NCBI GenBank assembly: GCA_902495525.1
Contig: CABUXL010000032.1
Location: 1 to 18,412, forward strand
Length of the DNA: 18,412 nt
DNA from: an uncultured Collinsella sp.
GTDB taxonomy: Bacteria; Actinomycetota; Coriobacteriia; Coriobacteriales; Coriobacteriaceae
Reading direction: 5' to 3'
Shown here piece after piece: positions 1 to 6,896 of the stretch (position 1 is its first letter; each line of letters begins with the position of its first letter). The notes under the pieces are model-generated. The model ran no database searches. It saw only the letters and a list, made by a program, of their open reading frames with translations, and had not been told where the DNA came from. A program made the translations under genes and the position numbers.

Positions 1-65
1 GCGGTCGGCCCCATGCCGTCCTCCGTCGCCAGGAGGAAGAGCTCGACCTTCTCCCTGCTGTACAT
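1..65 (-). CDS. Start of a minus-strand gene, possibly a transposase or HTH protein (partial)
   Basis: Reading leftwards from the ATG at 65-63, an open frame of 21 complete codons runs off the window edge and begins MYSREKVELFLLATEDGMGP. A GGAGG ribosome binding site (complement of 71-75) lies 7 nt before the ATG, which strongly supports a real start. The short peptide resembles the N-terminal helix-turn-helix region of some IS3-type transposase OrfA proteins or small HTH regulators, but this is a guess from about 20 residues. The gene diverges from the sugar operon to its right. The competing plus-strand frame at 13-249 has no ribosome binding site and no recognisable content. Confidence 0.55.
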   Translation of the reverse strand, partial: MYSREKVELFLLATEDGMGPT

Positions 66-80
66 GCGAACCTCCAGTCC

Positions 81-97
81 GGACCGCCCCGCGGTCC
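81..97. repeat. Short GC hairpin upstream of the left-edge gene
   Basis: GGACCGC (81-87) and GCGGTCC (91-97) form a perfect 7-bp stem with a 3-nt loop. It lies just upstream of the ribosome binding site of the left-edge minus-strand gene, so it would fall in that gene's leader or promoter region. Its function is unknown. Confidence 0.4.
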
Positions 98-154
98 AAC
101 TTTCTGTCCGCACCCCCTTATCGGAGAAAAAATACCGTTCGCCGGTCATAATGA

Positions 155-182
155 TTGTTCCGGCTTTGGGCTTGTCTATAAT
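155..182 (+). promoter_or_regulatory. Sigma-A-type promoter for the sugar operon
   Basis: A perfect -10 box TATAAT lies at 177-182, with a weak -35 TTGTTC at 155-160 and a 16-bp spacer. The start of transcription would be near 189, leaving a leader of about 130 nt before the EIIA start codon. That leader is long enough to hold the hairpins at 207-238 and 230-293. The -10 is convincing and the -35 is poor, consistent with a promoter that needs help or is limited after initiation. Confidence 0.6.
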
Positions 183-202
183 AACCCACGTAAAAGAAAT
201 GC

Positions 203-238
203 GGAAGGTTACCGAGTCCCTCGGACGTGGGCCTAACC
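203..238 (+). promoter_or_regulatory. RAT-like antiterminator hairpin
   Basis: GGTTA (207-211) pairs with TAACC (234-238), and inside it CCGAG (212-216) pairs with CTCGG (220-224) over a 3-nt loop, leaving a one-sided bulge of about 9 nt. The element keeps GG..GTTAC on the 5' side and GGC..AACC on the 3' side, which recalls the RAT targets of BglG/SacY/LicT proteins, although the 3' arm is longer than the Bacillus consensus. It begins about 15 nt after the predicted transcription start, and a LicT-type gene lies in the same operon. The ligand assignment is inference. Confidence 0.45.
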
Positions 239-301
239 AAAGTCTTTGAACGGGTGTGTCTCTATGGATGCATTCGATTGATTTTGGTTGGGCTATATTT
301 A
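230..301 (+). terminator. Leader terminator overlapping the RAT-like element
   Basis: Positions 230-244 can pair with 280-294 as an interrupted-loop stem of about 15 bp that includes a few G-U pairs. The core is GCCTAACCAAA (231-241) against TTTGGTTGGGC (283-293). A U-rich run TATATTT (294-300) follows. The left arm uses the same bases (231-238) that close the RAT-like hairpin, so the two structures exclude each other. This is the classic arrangement of PTS antitermination leaders. The 35-nt loop and mixed AT tail make it weaker than a textbook terminator. Confidence 0.45.
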
Positions 302-318
302 TGAAGGGACATGCCAAC

Positions 319-831
319 ATGGGTTTCTTTTCTCGCCTGATGGGCGGTTCGGATGAGCAGAAGACTGCAGCTTCCGAGTTCGAAATCCTCGCTCCCGTTT
401 CCGGCGAGCTTGTTCATCTAGAAAATACCAATGACCCTGCTTTTAGCAGCCGTGCCGTGGGCGATGGCGTTGCCGTGGTTCCCCAAGAGGGAACGGTGTG
501 CGCTCCTGTTTCCGGCACCGTCGCGGCGCTGTTTCCGACTGAGCACGCGCTGGGCATCATGTCCGACGACAGCTCTGCTCAGGTGATGCTGCATATCGGA
601 ATCGACACTGTTAAGCTTGAGGGCAAGGGCTTCCATGCGCTTGTTGCCCAGGGTGACCATGTCGACGCGGGCCAGCCCCTCGTCGAGGTCGATTTCGACG
701 CGGTCCGCGCCGCCGGCTTCGATCCTACGGTCTTCGTTATCGTGTGCGAGCGCTCGGAGAACTCGACTCTTCGTGAGCATGCTTCCGGCCCTGTTGCTGT
801 TAAAGAGCCTGTCGTCTGGCTTTCCGAGTAA
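319..831 (+). CDS. crr: PTS system glucose-type EIIA component
   Basis: A 170-residue cytosolic phosphocarrier that passes phosphate from HPr to the EIIB domain of a sugar permease. The fold markers of EIIA-Glc are present: APVSGELV near residues 25-32, VGDGVAV at 47-53, the supporting His76 in TEHALG, and the phosphorylated His92 in LHIGIDTVKLEGKGF. The start at 319 (MGFFSRL) matches where family members begin and has a GAAGGGA ribosome binding site at 303-309; an upstream in-frame ATG at 256 would lie in the regulatory leader and is less likely. It is the first gene of the sugar operon, 6 nt before the antiterminator frame, so it is probably a dedicated EIIA for the EIICB at 1805. The symbol crr is used for the family; a global role in catabolite control cannot be read from the sequence. 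Confidence 0.92.
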   Translation: MGFFSRLMGGSDEQKTAASEFEILAPVSGELVHLENTNDPAFSSRAVGDGVAVVPQEGTVCAPVSGTVAALFPTEHALGIMSDDSSAQVMLHIGIDTVKLEGKGFHALVAQGDHVDAGQPLVEVDFDAVRAAGFDPTVFVIVCERSENSTLREHASGPVAVKEPVVWLSE

Positions 832-837
832 ATTCTT

Positions 838-1705
838 GTGGTGGGTACCGTGGTTATCAAGCGAGTTTTTAACAACAACGTCGCAATGGTCACTTCGGAC
901 GATGGCTCCGAGCTCATCGTCATCGGTCGAGGCCTCTGCTTTGGCCGTCATGCCGGCGATGCCATCGACGAGGCGTCGATCGAAAAGACCTACGCGTTGC
1001 AGGAGGGAACTTCTCAGGACTCGCGTACGATCGACCGCTTGGCACATCTTTTGGAATCCATCCCCACCGTCAACCTCGTGATTGCCGAGGACATTGTTCA
1101 GATGCTCCGTCGAGAGCTCAATGTTGATATCAACGACAAGATTCTCATTGCTCTCGCAGACCATATCAGCCTTGCTTTGGAGCGCGAGCGCAAGGGCGTC
1201 TCCTGCGAGAATCCGTTGCTGCTCGAGATCCAGCAGTTCTATCGCAAGGAGTATGCACTTGCGGGCCGTGCGCTGCAGATTATCAAGGAGTATATGGGCA
1301 TCCAGATGAGCGAAGAAGAGCCAGGGTTTTATTACGCTGCATATTGTCAACGCCACCATGCCGCAACGCTCCGATCGTTTGATTGTTTCGGTCCAGCTTG
1401 TTCGCGACGTGCTCGCGATTGTTTCCAAGCGCTATGCTACGACCCTCGATAACACCTCGCTGCCTTACGAACGTTTCGTTCGTCACCTGCAGTTTTTCGC
1501 GCAGCGAGCGCTCGATCCTGCGGCCGGGCAAATCAATGGCGATGCGCTTTTCCGAATCGATGAAACGGCGTATCCGTGCGCATTCTCGTGCGCGGACGCC
1601 ATAGCCGCCCACTTGTCGTCTACCTATAACGTTGTCGTTACCGATGCCGAGAAGAGTTATCTCGCATATCACATTGTTAACCTGCTTGGAGAACCTGGTC
1701 TCTAG
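838..1705 (+). pseudogene. licT: BglG/LicT-type transcription antiterminator, frameshifted
   Basis: An RNA-binding antiterminator of the BglG family in two frames. The first part (from GTG 838 or 850) has the CAT RNA-binding domain (IKRVFNNNVAMV, VIGRGLCFG) and most of PRD1, including His in ADHISLALER. After the four T's at 1327-1330 the family sequence continues one base further on as GFITLHIVNA, then the rest of PRD1 and PRD2 (RHLQFFAQRAL, SYLAYHIVNLL) to a TAG at 1703-1705. Removing one T restores one protein of about 285 residues with all four regulatory histidines. The downstream piece has no ribosome binding site of its own. The gene lies between EIIA and EIICB, whose phosphorylation state should set its activity. 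Either a real indel in a homopolymer, a sequencing error, or (less likely) a frameshift used in translation. Confidence 0.85.
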
Positions 1706-1804
1706 GCATAACGTGCCCACACATCGATTGATATAAGGCAAGGCTCACGGTCTTGTCCAGGGCACATCTGTCTTAATTTGCGGAAAAGGAAGGGGAGTAC
1801 CGCT

Positions 1805-3421
1805 ATGACCGCAAAAAAGAAGTTCAATTTCAAAGCGCCGTTGGAGGTGTTCGCGAAGTCGATCGTCCAGCCGATGATGTATCTCTCGGTTGCCGGCATC
1901 CTGCTCATCGTGGGCATCATTCTGACCAACAAGACCATTTGCGCTTTGATCCCCGTGCTGGGCTCTGGTCCGTTCCAGCTTGTGGGCGCCGTTGTCTACC
2001 AGTCGCTGATGTTTATCATCAACAACCTCTCGATTCTGTTCTGCGTGGGCATTGCCGGCGCCATGGCAAAGAAGAACAAGGGCCATGCTTCGCTGATTGC
2101 CCTGATGTCGTTCTTCCTGTTCCTGCAGGCTAACAACATCGTGCTCAACGCCACCGGCTCTCTTGCCGATGCGAGCGGCATGCTCGGTCTTACCGGAACC
2201 GGCCAGGCCACCGTTATGGGCATTCAGGTGCTCGATACCGGCGTGTTTGGCGGCATCATTCTTGGTTGCATCACCGGTGCCGTGTTCAACAAGTACTCGA
2301 ACAAGCAGTTCCCCATTGCCCTTTCGATGTTCTCGGGCGTTCGCTTCCCGTTCCTGATCATGATCATCATCTCCTGGATCATGGGCGCTGGCTTCTGCAT
2401 CGTTTGGCCTCCGGTTCAGGGTGCCATCTCCTCCGTTGCCGGCATCATTAAGGAGTCGGGCAACATCGGTCTGTTTATCTACGGCATGCTCAACAAGCTG
2501 CTCGTTCCCACCGGTCTGCACCACCTCATCTACACCCCGTTCCAGTTCTCCGATGTGGGTGGCACCCTGACGCTGGGCGATCAGGTTATCGCCGGTGCCT
2601 ACCCCATCCGTGTTGCCGAGATGGCAATGACGGGCCAGCCCTTCTCCGATAGTACGTATTTCAACAGCTACACCTTCAACAACCTGTGGCCCTACATCGG
2701 TATCGGTCTCGCCTTTATCGTCACCGCTTACAAGGGGAACAAGGATAAGACCAAGGCCGTTATTATCCCGCTGATCATCACCGCCGTGCTCTCCTGCGTG
2801 ACCGAGCCCATGGACTTCCTCTTTGTCTTTGCCGCTCCCGTGCTCTTTGTCGTTCACTCGGTTCTTTCCGGCATCTTCCTGGTCCTGCTCAAGGTCCTCT
2901 CCGTGCCCGCTTCGACTGCAGGCGGCATCATCAACATCGTGGTTTCCAACCTGGTCCTCGGTGTCGATAAGACCAACTGGCCGGTTATGCTGGTGCTTGG
3001 AGTCGTCAACGCCGCTCTGTACTTCTTCCTCTTCACCTTCCTTATCAAGAAGCTCAACCTCCACACGCCTGGTCGCGAGGAAGAGCCCGAGCTTGCCGAG
3101 TCCGTTGCCGAGGGCGAGGCCGCCGCGTCTGTCGCGGTGAAGCAGGGCGCTGTTGCCGCGGCTCCCGCAGAGGGCGTCGATGCAGGTATTGCCGACCTGG
3201 TCGCAGGTCTTGGTGGCAAGGACAACATCGAGGAGCTCGAGAACTGCTTTACGCGTCTCCGCGTGAACGTTAAGAACCCGGACCTCATCAATGAGGACCT
3301 CATCAACCACGTGCCCAACAGCGGCATCAACCGCAACGGCAATAATATCCAGATCATCTTTGGCATGAAGGTCGCCGAGATGCGCGACAAGGTCGAAAAC
3401 GCAATTGAGAAGGAGCAGTAA
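1805..3421 (+). CDS. PTS alpha-glucoside-type permease, fused EIICB
   Basis: A 538-residue membrane permease that imports and phosphorylates a sugar. Residues about 10-415 form the EIIC domain with many hydrophobic segments, the GLHH motif at 237-240 and TEP at 333-335. A charged then Ala/Val-rich linker spans about 421-458. Residues about 460-538 are EIIB, with the phosphorylated Cys481 in NCFTRLRV. The C-to-B order and sequence style match alpha-glucoside or maltose permeases (GlvC/MalB/AglA type). No EIIA domain is attached; the separate EIIA at 319 fits that need. The ATG at 1805 follows a purine-rich GGAAGGGGAG site at 1788-1797; an earlier in-frame ATG at 1778 lacks a good site. The exact sugar cannot be read, but the next gene favours maltose or related alpha-glucosides. 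Confidence 0.92.
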   Translation: MTAKKKFNFKAPLEVFAKSIVQPMMYLSVAGILLIVGIILTNKTICALIPVLGSGPFQLVGAVVYQSLMFIINNLSILFCVGIAGAMAKKNKGHASLIALMSFFLFLQANNIVLNATGSLADASGMLGLTGTGQATVMGIQVLDTGVFGGIILGCITGAVFNKYSNKQFPIALSMFSGVRFPFLIMIIISWIMGAGFCIVWPPVQGAISSVAGIIKESGNIGLFIYGMLNKLLVPTGLHHLIYTPFQFSDVGGTLTLGDQVIAGAYPIRVAEMAMTGQPFSDSTYFNSYTFNNLWPYIGIGLAFIVTAYKGNKDKTKAVIIPLIITAVLSCVTEPMDFLFVFAAPVLFVVHSVLSGIFLVLLKVLSVPASTAGGIINIVVSNLVLGVDKTNWPVMLVLGVVNAALYFFLFTFLIKKLNLHTPGREEEPELAESVAEGEAAASVAVKQGAVAAAPAEGVDAGIADLVAGLGGKDNIEELENCFTRLRVNVKNPDLINEDLINHVPNSGINRNGNNIQIIFGMKVAEMRDKVENAIEKEQ

Positions 3422-3424
3422 ACA

Positions 3425-4807
3425 ATGATCATTACTCTGTGTGGTGGCGGATCCACCTTTACCCCCGGCATCGTCAAGTCCATCGCCCTGCGCAAGGACG
3501 AGCTCGACGTTGACGAGATTCGTCTGTACGACATCAACGAGGAGCGCCAGCGCAAGATCGGCGTGCTCGTGGACTGGATTTTGCACGAGGACCTCGGCCT
3601 GGACATCAAGCTCACGGTGACCACCGACAAAAAGACGGCTTTTACCGACGCGAGCTTCGTGTTTGCCCAGATGCGCGTGGGCGGCTACGCCATGCGCGAG
3701 CAGGACGAGAAGATTCCGCTGCGTCACGGCTGCGTGGGTCAGGAGACTTGCGGTTGCGGCGGCCTTGCCTACGGCATGCGCACCATCTTCCCCATGGTCG
3801 AGCTGATCGATGACGTTGAGAAGTACGCCAAGAAGGACTACTGGATTCTCAACTACTCCAACCCTGCCGCCATCGTCTCCGAGGGCTGCCGCGTGCTGCG
3901 TCCCAACGCTCGTATCATCAACATCTGCGACATGCCGATCGCGATCATCGACGTGGTTTGCGCCGCGCTCGATATCGACAAGAAGGATGTCGAGTACGAT
4001 TACTTTGGCCTCAACCACTTTGGTTGGTTCACCTCGATCCGCCACAAGGGCGAGGAGGTGCTCCCGCAGCTGCGCGAGTACATCAAGGAGCATGAGATTC
4101 TGCTGCCCGACTCTTACCTCAAGGGCATGGGCTCGCTCATGGCAAAGAAGCCCGAGGAGGCCGTCGACGAGCACCCCGAGCAGAACCGCCACACCAAGGG
4201 CAGCTGGTACTACGTCTGGAAGGGCGAGTACGAGATCATGGAGTGCTTCCCGGAGTACCTGCCCAACACGTATCTGAACTACTACCTGCAGCAGAAGGAG
4301 TTCGTCGAGCACTCCAACCCCGAGCGCACCCGTGCTAACGAGGTTGAGGAGACGCGTGAGAAGAACCTCTTTGATGGTATCGACCATTACGAGAAGACGG
4401 GCGAGATCGACGAGAGCACGTTCTATGCGGGCAGCCACGGCGACTGGATTGCCGATCTGGCTATCGCTCTGAAGAACGACACCAAGCAGCGCTTCCTGGT
4501 CATTTGCGAGAACAAGGGCGCCATCCCCAACATGCCCTACGACGCTATGGTCGAGCTGCCTGCCTACATTGGCAAGAACGGCCCCGAGGTCATCAGCCGC
4601 GACAACATTCCGCTGTTCCAGCAGGGCCTCATGATGCAGCAGCTGAACTCCGAGAAGCTCATTGTCGAGGCTACGATCGAGGGTTCGTACGAGAAGGCGC
4701 TTAAGGCCTTTACGCTCAACAAGACCGTGCCGTCGATGAAGGTCGCCAAGGAGGTTCTCGACGACATGATCGAGGCCAACAAGGGTTACTGGCCCGAGCT
4801 TAAGTAA
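3425..4807 (+). CDS. GH4 6-phospho-alpha-glucosidase
   Basis: A 460-residue cytosolic glycosidase of family GH4 that hydrolyses 6-phospho-alpha-glucosides through an NAD+- and Mn2+-dependent redox mechanism. Seen: the N-terminal nucleotide loop CGGGSTFTPG at 6-15; NYSNPAA at 143-149; Cys168-Asp169-Met-Pro, the CDMP motif typical of 6-phospho-alpha- rather than beta-glucosidases; His198 in GLNHFGW as the second metal ligand; and Tyr262/263 in GSWYYVW near the expected catalytic tyrosine. Length is normal for GlvA/MalH/AglB. An AGGAG site at 3411-3415 lies inside the end of the EIICB gene, with a 3-nt gap between genes, so the two are translated together. It supplies the hydrolysis step after EIICB import, releasing glucose 6-phosphate and glucose if the substrate is maltose 6'-phosphate. 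Confidence 0.93.
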   Translation: MIITLCGGGSTFTPGIVKSIALRKDELDVDEIRLYDINEERQRKIGVLVDWILHEDLGLDIKLTVTTDKKTAFTDASFVFAQMRVGGYAMREQDEKIPLRHGCVGQETCGCGGLAYGMRTIFPMVELIDDVEKYAKKDYWILNYSNPAAIVSEGCRVLRPNARIINICDMPIAIIDVVCAALDIDKKDVEYDYFGLNHFGWFTSIRHKGEEVLPQLREYIKEHEILLPDSYLKGMGSLMAKKPEEAVDEHPEQNRHTKGSWYYVWKGEYEIMECFPEYLPNTYLNYYLQQKEFVEHSNPERTRANEVEETREKNLFDGIDHYEKTGEIDESTFYAGSHGDWIADLAIALKNDTKQRFLVICENKGAIPNMPYDAMVELPAYIGKNGPEVISRDNIPLFQQGLMMQQLNSEKLIVEATIEGSYEKALKAFTLNKTVPSMKVAKEVLDDMIEANKGYWPELK

Positions 4808-4839
4808 AAGCAACAGGGTCGCTGGCCGCATGCCTGAAG

Positions 4840-4882
4840 CAATGCCCCGCCCACGTGATTGCGTGGGCGGGGCATTGTCGTT
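4840..4882 (+). terminator. Terminator after the sugar operon
   Basis: A perfect 16-bp GC-rich stem pairs 4840-4855 with 4862-4877 around a 6-nt loop, 32 nt after the GH4 stop codon, followed by TCGTTT. The tail is short of U, but the stem is very strong. It would end transcription before the hydrogenase operon. Confidence 0.8.
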
Positions 4883-4894
4883 TGGTAACGCGTT

Positions 4895-4924
4895 TTATCA
4901 AATATGGCATTTATCTGCGATAAT
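4895..4924 (+). promoter_or_regulatory. Candidate promoter of the hydrogenase operon
   Basis: A -10-like GATAAT (4919-4924) is preceded by TTATCA (4895-4900) with an 18-bp spacer. This is the best sigma-A-like pair in the AT-richer 4878-5063 gap, and would give a leader of about 130 nt before 5064. Confidence 0.4.
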
Positions 4925-4932
4925 GTTCATTT

Positions 4933-4999
4933 TCACCGCTGATGGTGACATTTCATACCGCCTGCCGAACTGCGTGGAGACCTAACAACTTTTTAGGTC
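4933..4999. promoter_or_regulatory. Two dyad elements in the hydrogenase leader
   Basis: TCACC (4933-4937) and GGTGA (4944-4948) form a dyad with a 6-bp spacer, just downstream of the candidate -10. A second dyad pairs GACCTAA (4979-4985) with TTAGGTC (4993-4999) over a 7-nt loop. The first has the geometry of a dimeric repressor operator; the second could be an operator or an RNA hairpin. The regulator is not identified, and the sites are too short to assign. Confidence 0.4.
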
Positions 5000-5063
5000 A
5001 GTGTTGTGCGTGTAGCAATTTCGCCCGGCCTCGCCTCCGGGCTGCCATGTGAGAGGGGATCTT

Positions 5064-6896
5064 ATGGCTCGACTGCACGTAATGGAACGCAGCCACGCTC
5101 AGGCCGTCATGGACGACCTGCACGATGCACTCGGACGTCGTCTGGCGGTGAGTTCACTCGCCCCGTGCCCCGTCGAGTTTACGGCGGCGCTCGTCAACCT
5201 GTGCTCCACCCAGAGCTGCGGCAAGTGCACGCCCTGCCGCGTGGGCCTGAGCGCGCTGAGCGACCTGCTCGCCGATGTGCTCGAGGGCCGCGCCGACGAG
5301 TCCACGCTCAACTTGATTGAGCGCACGGCCCGCACCATCTATCTTTCGAGCGATTGCGCCATCGGTTACGAGGCCGGCGCCATGGCACTCACCGCCATCC
5401 GCGGTTTCCGCGATGATTTTGAGCACCACATCCGCGAGCACTCCTGTGGCTTTGACCGCGAGGCCCGCGTCCCGTGCGTCTCGGGCTGTCCGGCGCATGT
5501 CGACATTCCCGGTTACATTTCGCTCGTCGAGGCCGGCCGCTATGCCGATGCCGTCAAGGTCATCCGCAAGAATAACCCGCTGCCGCTCGTTTGCGGCCTG
5601 GTGTGCGAGCATCCCTGCGAGATGCATTGCCGCCGTGGCATGGTCGACGACCCCATGAACATCCTCGCCCTCAAGCGTTTTGCCGTTGAGCACAGTGACC
5701 TCAACGACCACAAGCCGCATGTAGTGGACAACACCGGTAAGCGCGTCTCCGTGATCGGCGGCGGCCCGGCTGGCCTTTCCTGTGCCTACTACCTGGCCGT
5801 GATGGGCCACAAGGTGACCATTTTTGAGCAGCGCCACCACTTGGGCGGCATGCTGCGCTACGGCATCCCCAGCTATCGTCTGCCGCGCGAGCGCCTGCAG
5901 GCCGAGATCGACTGGATCTTGAGCGCCGGCATCGACGTTGAGCTCGATCACTCCGTGAACGGCGAGGAGCTCGCTCGCCTGCGCGACGAGTTCGATGCCG
6001 TCTACCTGGCCATCGGTGCCCATAGCGACAAGAAGCTCGGCCTTCCGGGTGAAGAGGCGCCCGGCGTGGAGTCGGCCGTCAAGATGCTGCGCGCCATCGG
6101 AGACGACGAGCTGCCCGACCTGAGCGGCCAGCGCGTGTGCGTCATCGGCGGCGGCAACGTGGCCATGGACGTGGCGCGCTCTGCCGTGCGCTGCGGTGCC
6201 GAAAAGGTGAGCATCGTCTACCGCCGTCGCATCTGCGATATGACGGCCCAGGACGCCGAGATTGCCGGCGCCCAGGCCGAGGGTTGCGAGGTTCTGGAGC
6301 TGACGGCCCCGCTCGCCATCGAGACGGGCGAAGATGGTCGCGTGAGCGGCCTGCGCGTGCAACCGCAGATTATCGGCGAGCCCCGCCGCGGTCGTCCGGC
6401 TCCGCGTGCCGCCGCTACGCCCGAGCGCGTCATCCCCTGCGAGCGCGTGTTTGTCGCCATTGGCCAGGACATCGATTCCAAGCCGTTTGAGGACATGGGC
6501 ATCGCCTGCAAGTGGGGTTGCGTGGTCACCGACTCGGACGGTGCCGTGCCCAACTTCGATGGCCTCTTTAGCGGCGGCGACTGCCAGACCGGCCCCGCCA
6601 CCGTCATCCGTGCCATCAACGCCGGCCGCGTGGCTTCGGCAAACATCGACCGCTATCTGGGCTTCGACCACAAGATCAAGCTCGACGTGGAGCTGCCGAC
6701 CGTTCAGTTTAAGGGCAAGCACGAGTGCGGCCGCTGCGAGCTGGGCGAGCGCGAGGCCGGCGAGCGTATTCACGATTGGAATCTGGTCGAGCAGGGCCTT
6801 ACCGAGGAGGAGGCGCGCCAGGAGGCAAGCCGCTGCCTGCGTTGCGACCACTTTGGCTTTGGCGCGTTCCGCGGAGGGAGGAACCTGGAATGGTAG
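5064..6896 (+). CDS. Hydrogenase-linked NAD(P)H oxidoreductase: NuoF iron-sulfur plus GltD-like module
   Basis: A 610-residue cytosolic flavoprotein. Residues about 40-125 match the C-terminal iron-sulfur part of NuoF/HydB (SCGKCTPCR with C52, C55, C58, plus C98), but the FMN/NADH-binding part of NuoF is absent. Residues about 135-210 are the cysteine-rich domain found in GltD and dihydropyrimidine dehydrogenase (C138, C142, C177, C181, C185, C189). Residues about 228-540 are a two-dinucleotide fold with FAD loop VIGGGPAGLS and NAD(P)H loop VIGGGNVAMD. The C-terminus adds CGRC and CLRC pairs. It probably moves electrons between NAD(P)H and the hydrogenase encoded next; this fits the glutamate-synthase-like partners of group A [FeFe]-hydrogenases. 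Start 5064 has an AGGGG site 5 nt upstream. It is not a true GltD: no GltB gene is near. Confidence 0.88.
   Translation: MARLHVMERSHAQAVMDDLHDALGRRLAVSSLAPCPVEFTAALVNLCSTQSCGKCTPCRVGLSALSDLLADVLEGRADESTLNLIERTARTIYLSSDCAIGYEAGAMALTAIRGFRDDFEHHIREHSCGFDREARVPCVSGCPAHVDIPGYISLVEAGRYADAVKVIRKNNPLPLVCGLVCEHPCEMHCRRGMVDDPMNILALKRFAVEHSDLNDHKPHVVDNTGKRVSVIGGGPAGLSCAYYLAVMGHKVTIFEQRHHLGGMLRYGIPSYRLPRERLQAEIDWILSAGIDVELDHSVNGEELARLRDEFDAVYLAIGAHSDKKLGLPGEEAPGVESAVKMLRAIGDDELPDLSGQRVCVIGGGNVAMDVARSAVRCGAEKVSIVYRRRICDMTAQDAEIAGAQAEGCEVLELTAPLAIETGEDGRVSGLRVQPQIIGEPRRGRPAPRAAATPERVIPCERVFVAIGQDIDSKPFEDMGIACKWGCVVTDSDGAVPNFDGLFSGGDCQTGPATVIRAINAGRVASANIDRYLGFDHKIKLDVELPTVQFKGKHECGRCELGEREAGERIHDWNLVEQGLTEEEARQEASRCLRCDHFGFGAFRGGRNLEW

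Noticed and set aside
418..1428. 336-codon open frame on the minus strand
   Set aside because: Covers parts of two plus-strand genes (EIIA and licT) in antisense and matches no family.
1358..1705. Separate small protein made from the second half of licT
   Set aside because: No ribosome binding site before ATG 1358, and the sequence continues the BglG family exactly where the first frame leaves it, so it is the same gene after a frameshift.
1745..4831. 1028-codon open frame on the minus strand across EIICB and GH4
   Set aside because: It lies antisense to two genes with full sets of family motifs, has repetitive Val/Leu/Asp/His composition typical of a reverse-frame shadow of GC-rich codons, and has no ribosome binding site.
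5154..6851. 565-codon open frame on the minus strand
   Set aside because: Antisense shadow of the NuoF/GltD-like gene, with Ala/His/Asp-rich composition and no recognisable domain.
5064..6896. Glutamate synthase small subunit (GltD)
   Set aside because: The N-terminal NuoF-type iron-sulfur domain, the adjacent hydrogenase and the lack of a large GltB subunit argue against glutamate synthase.
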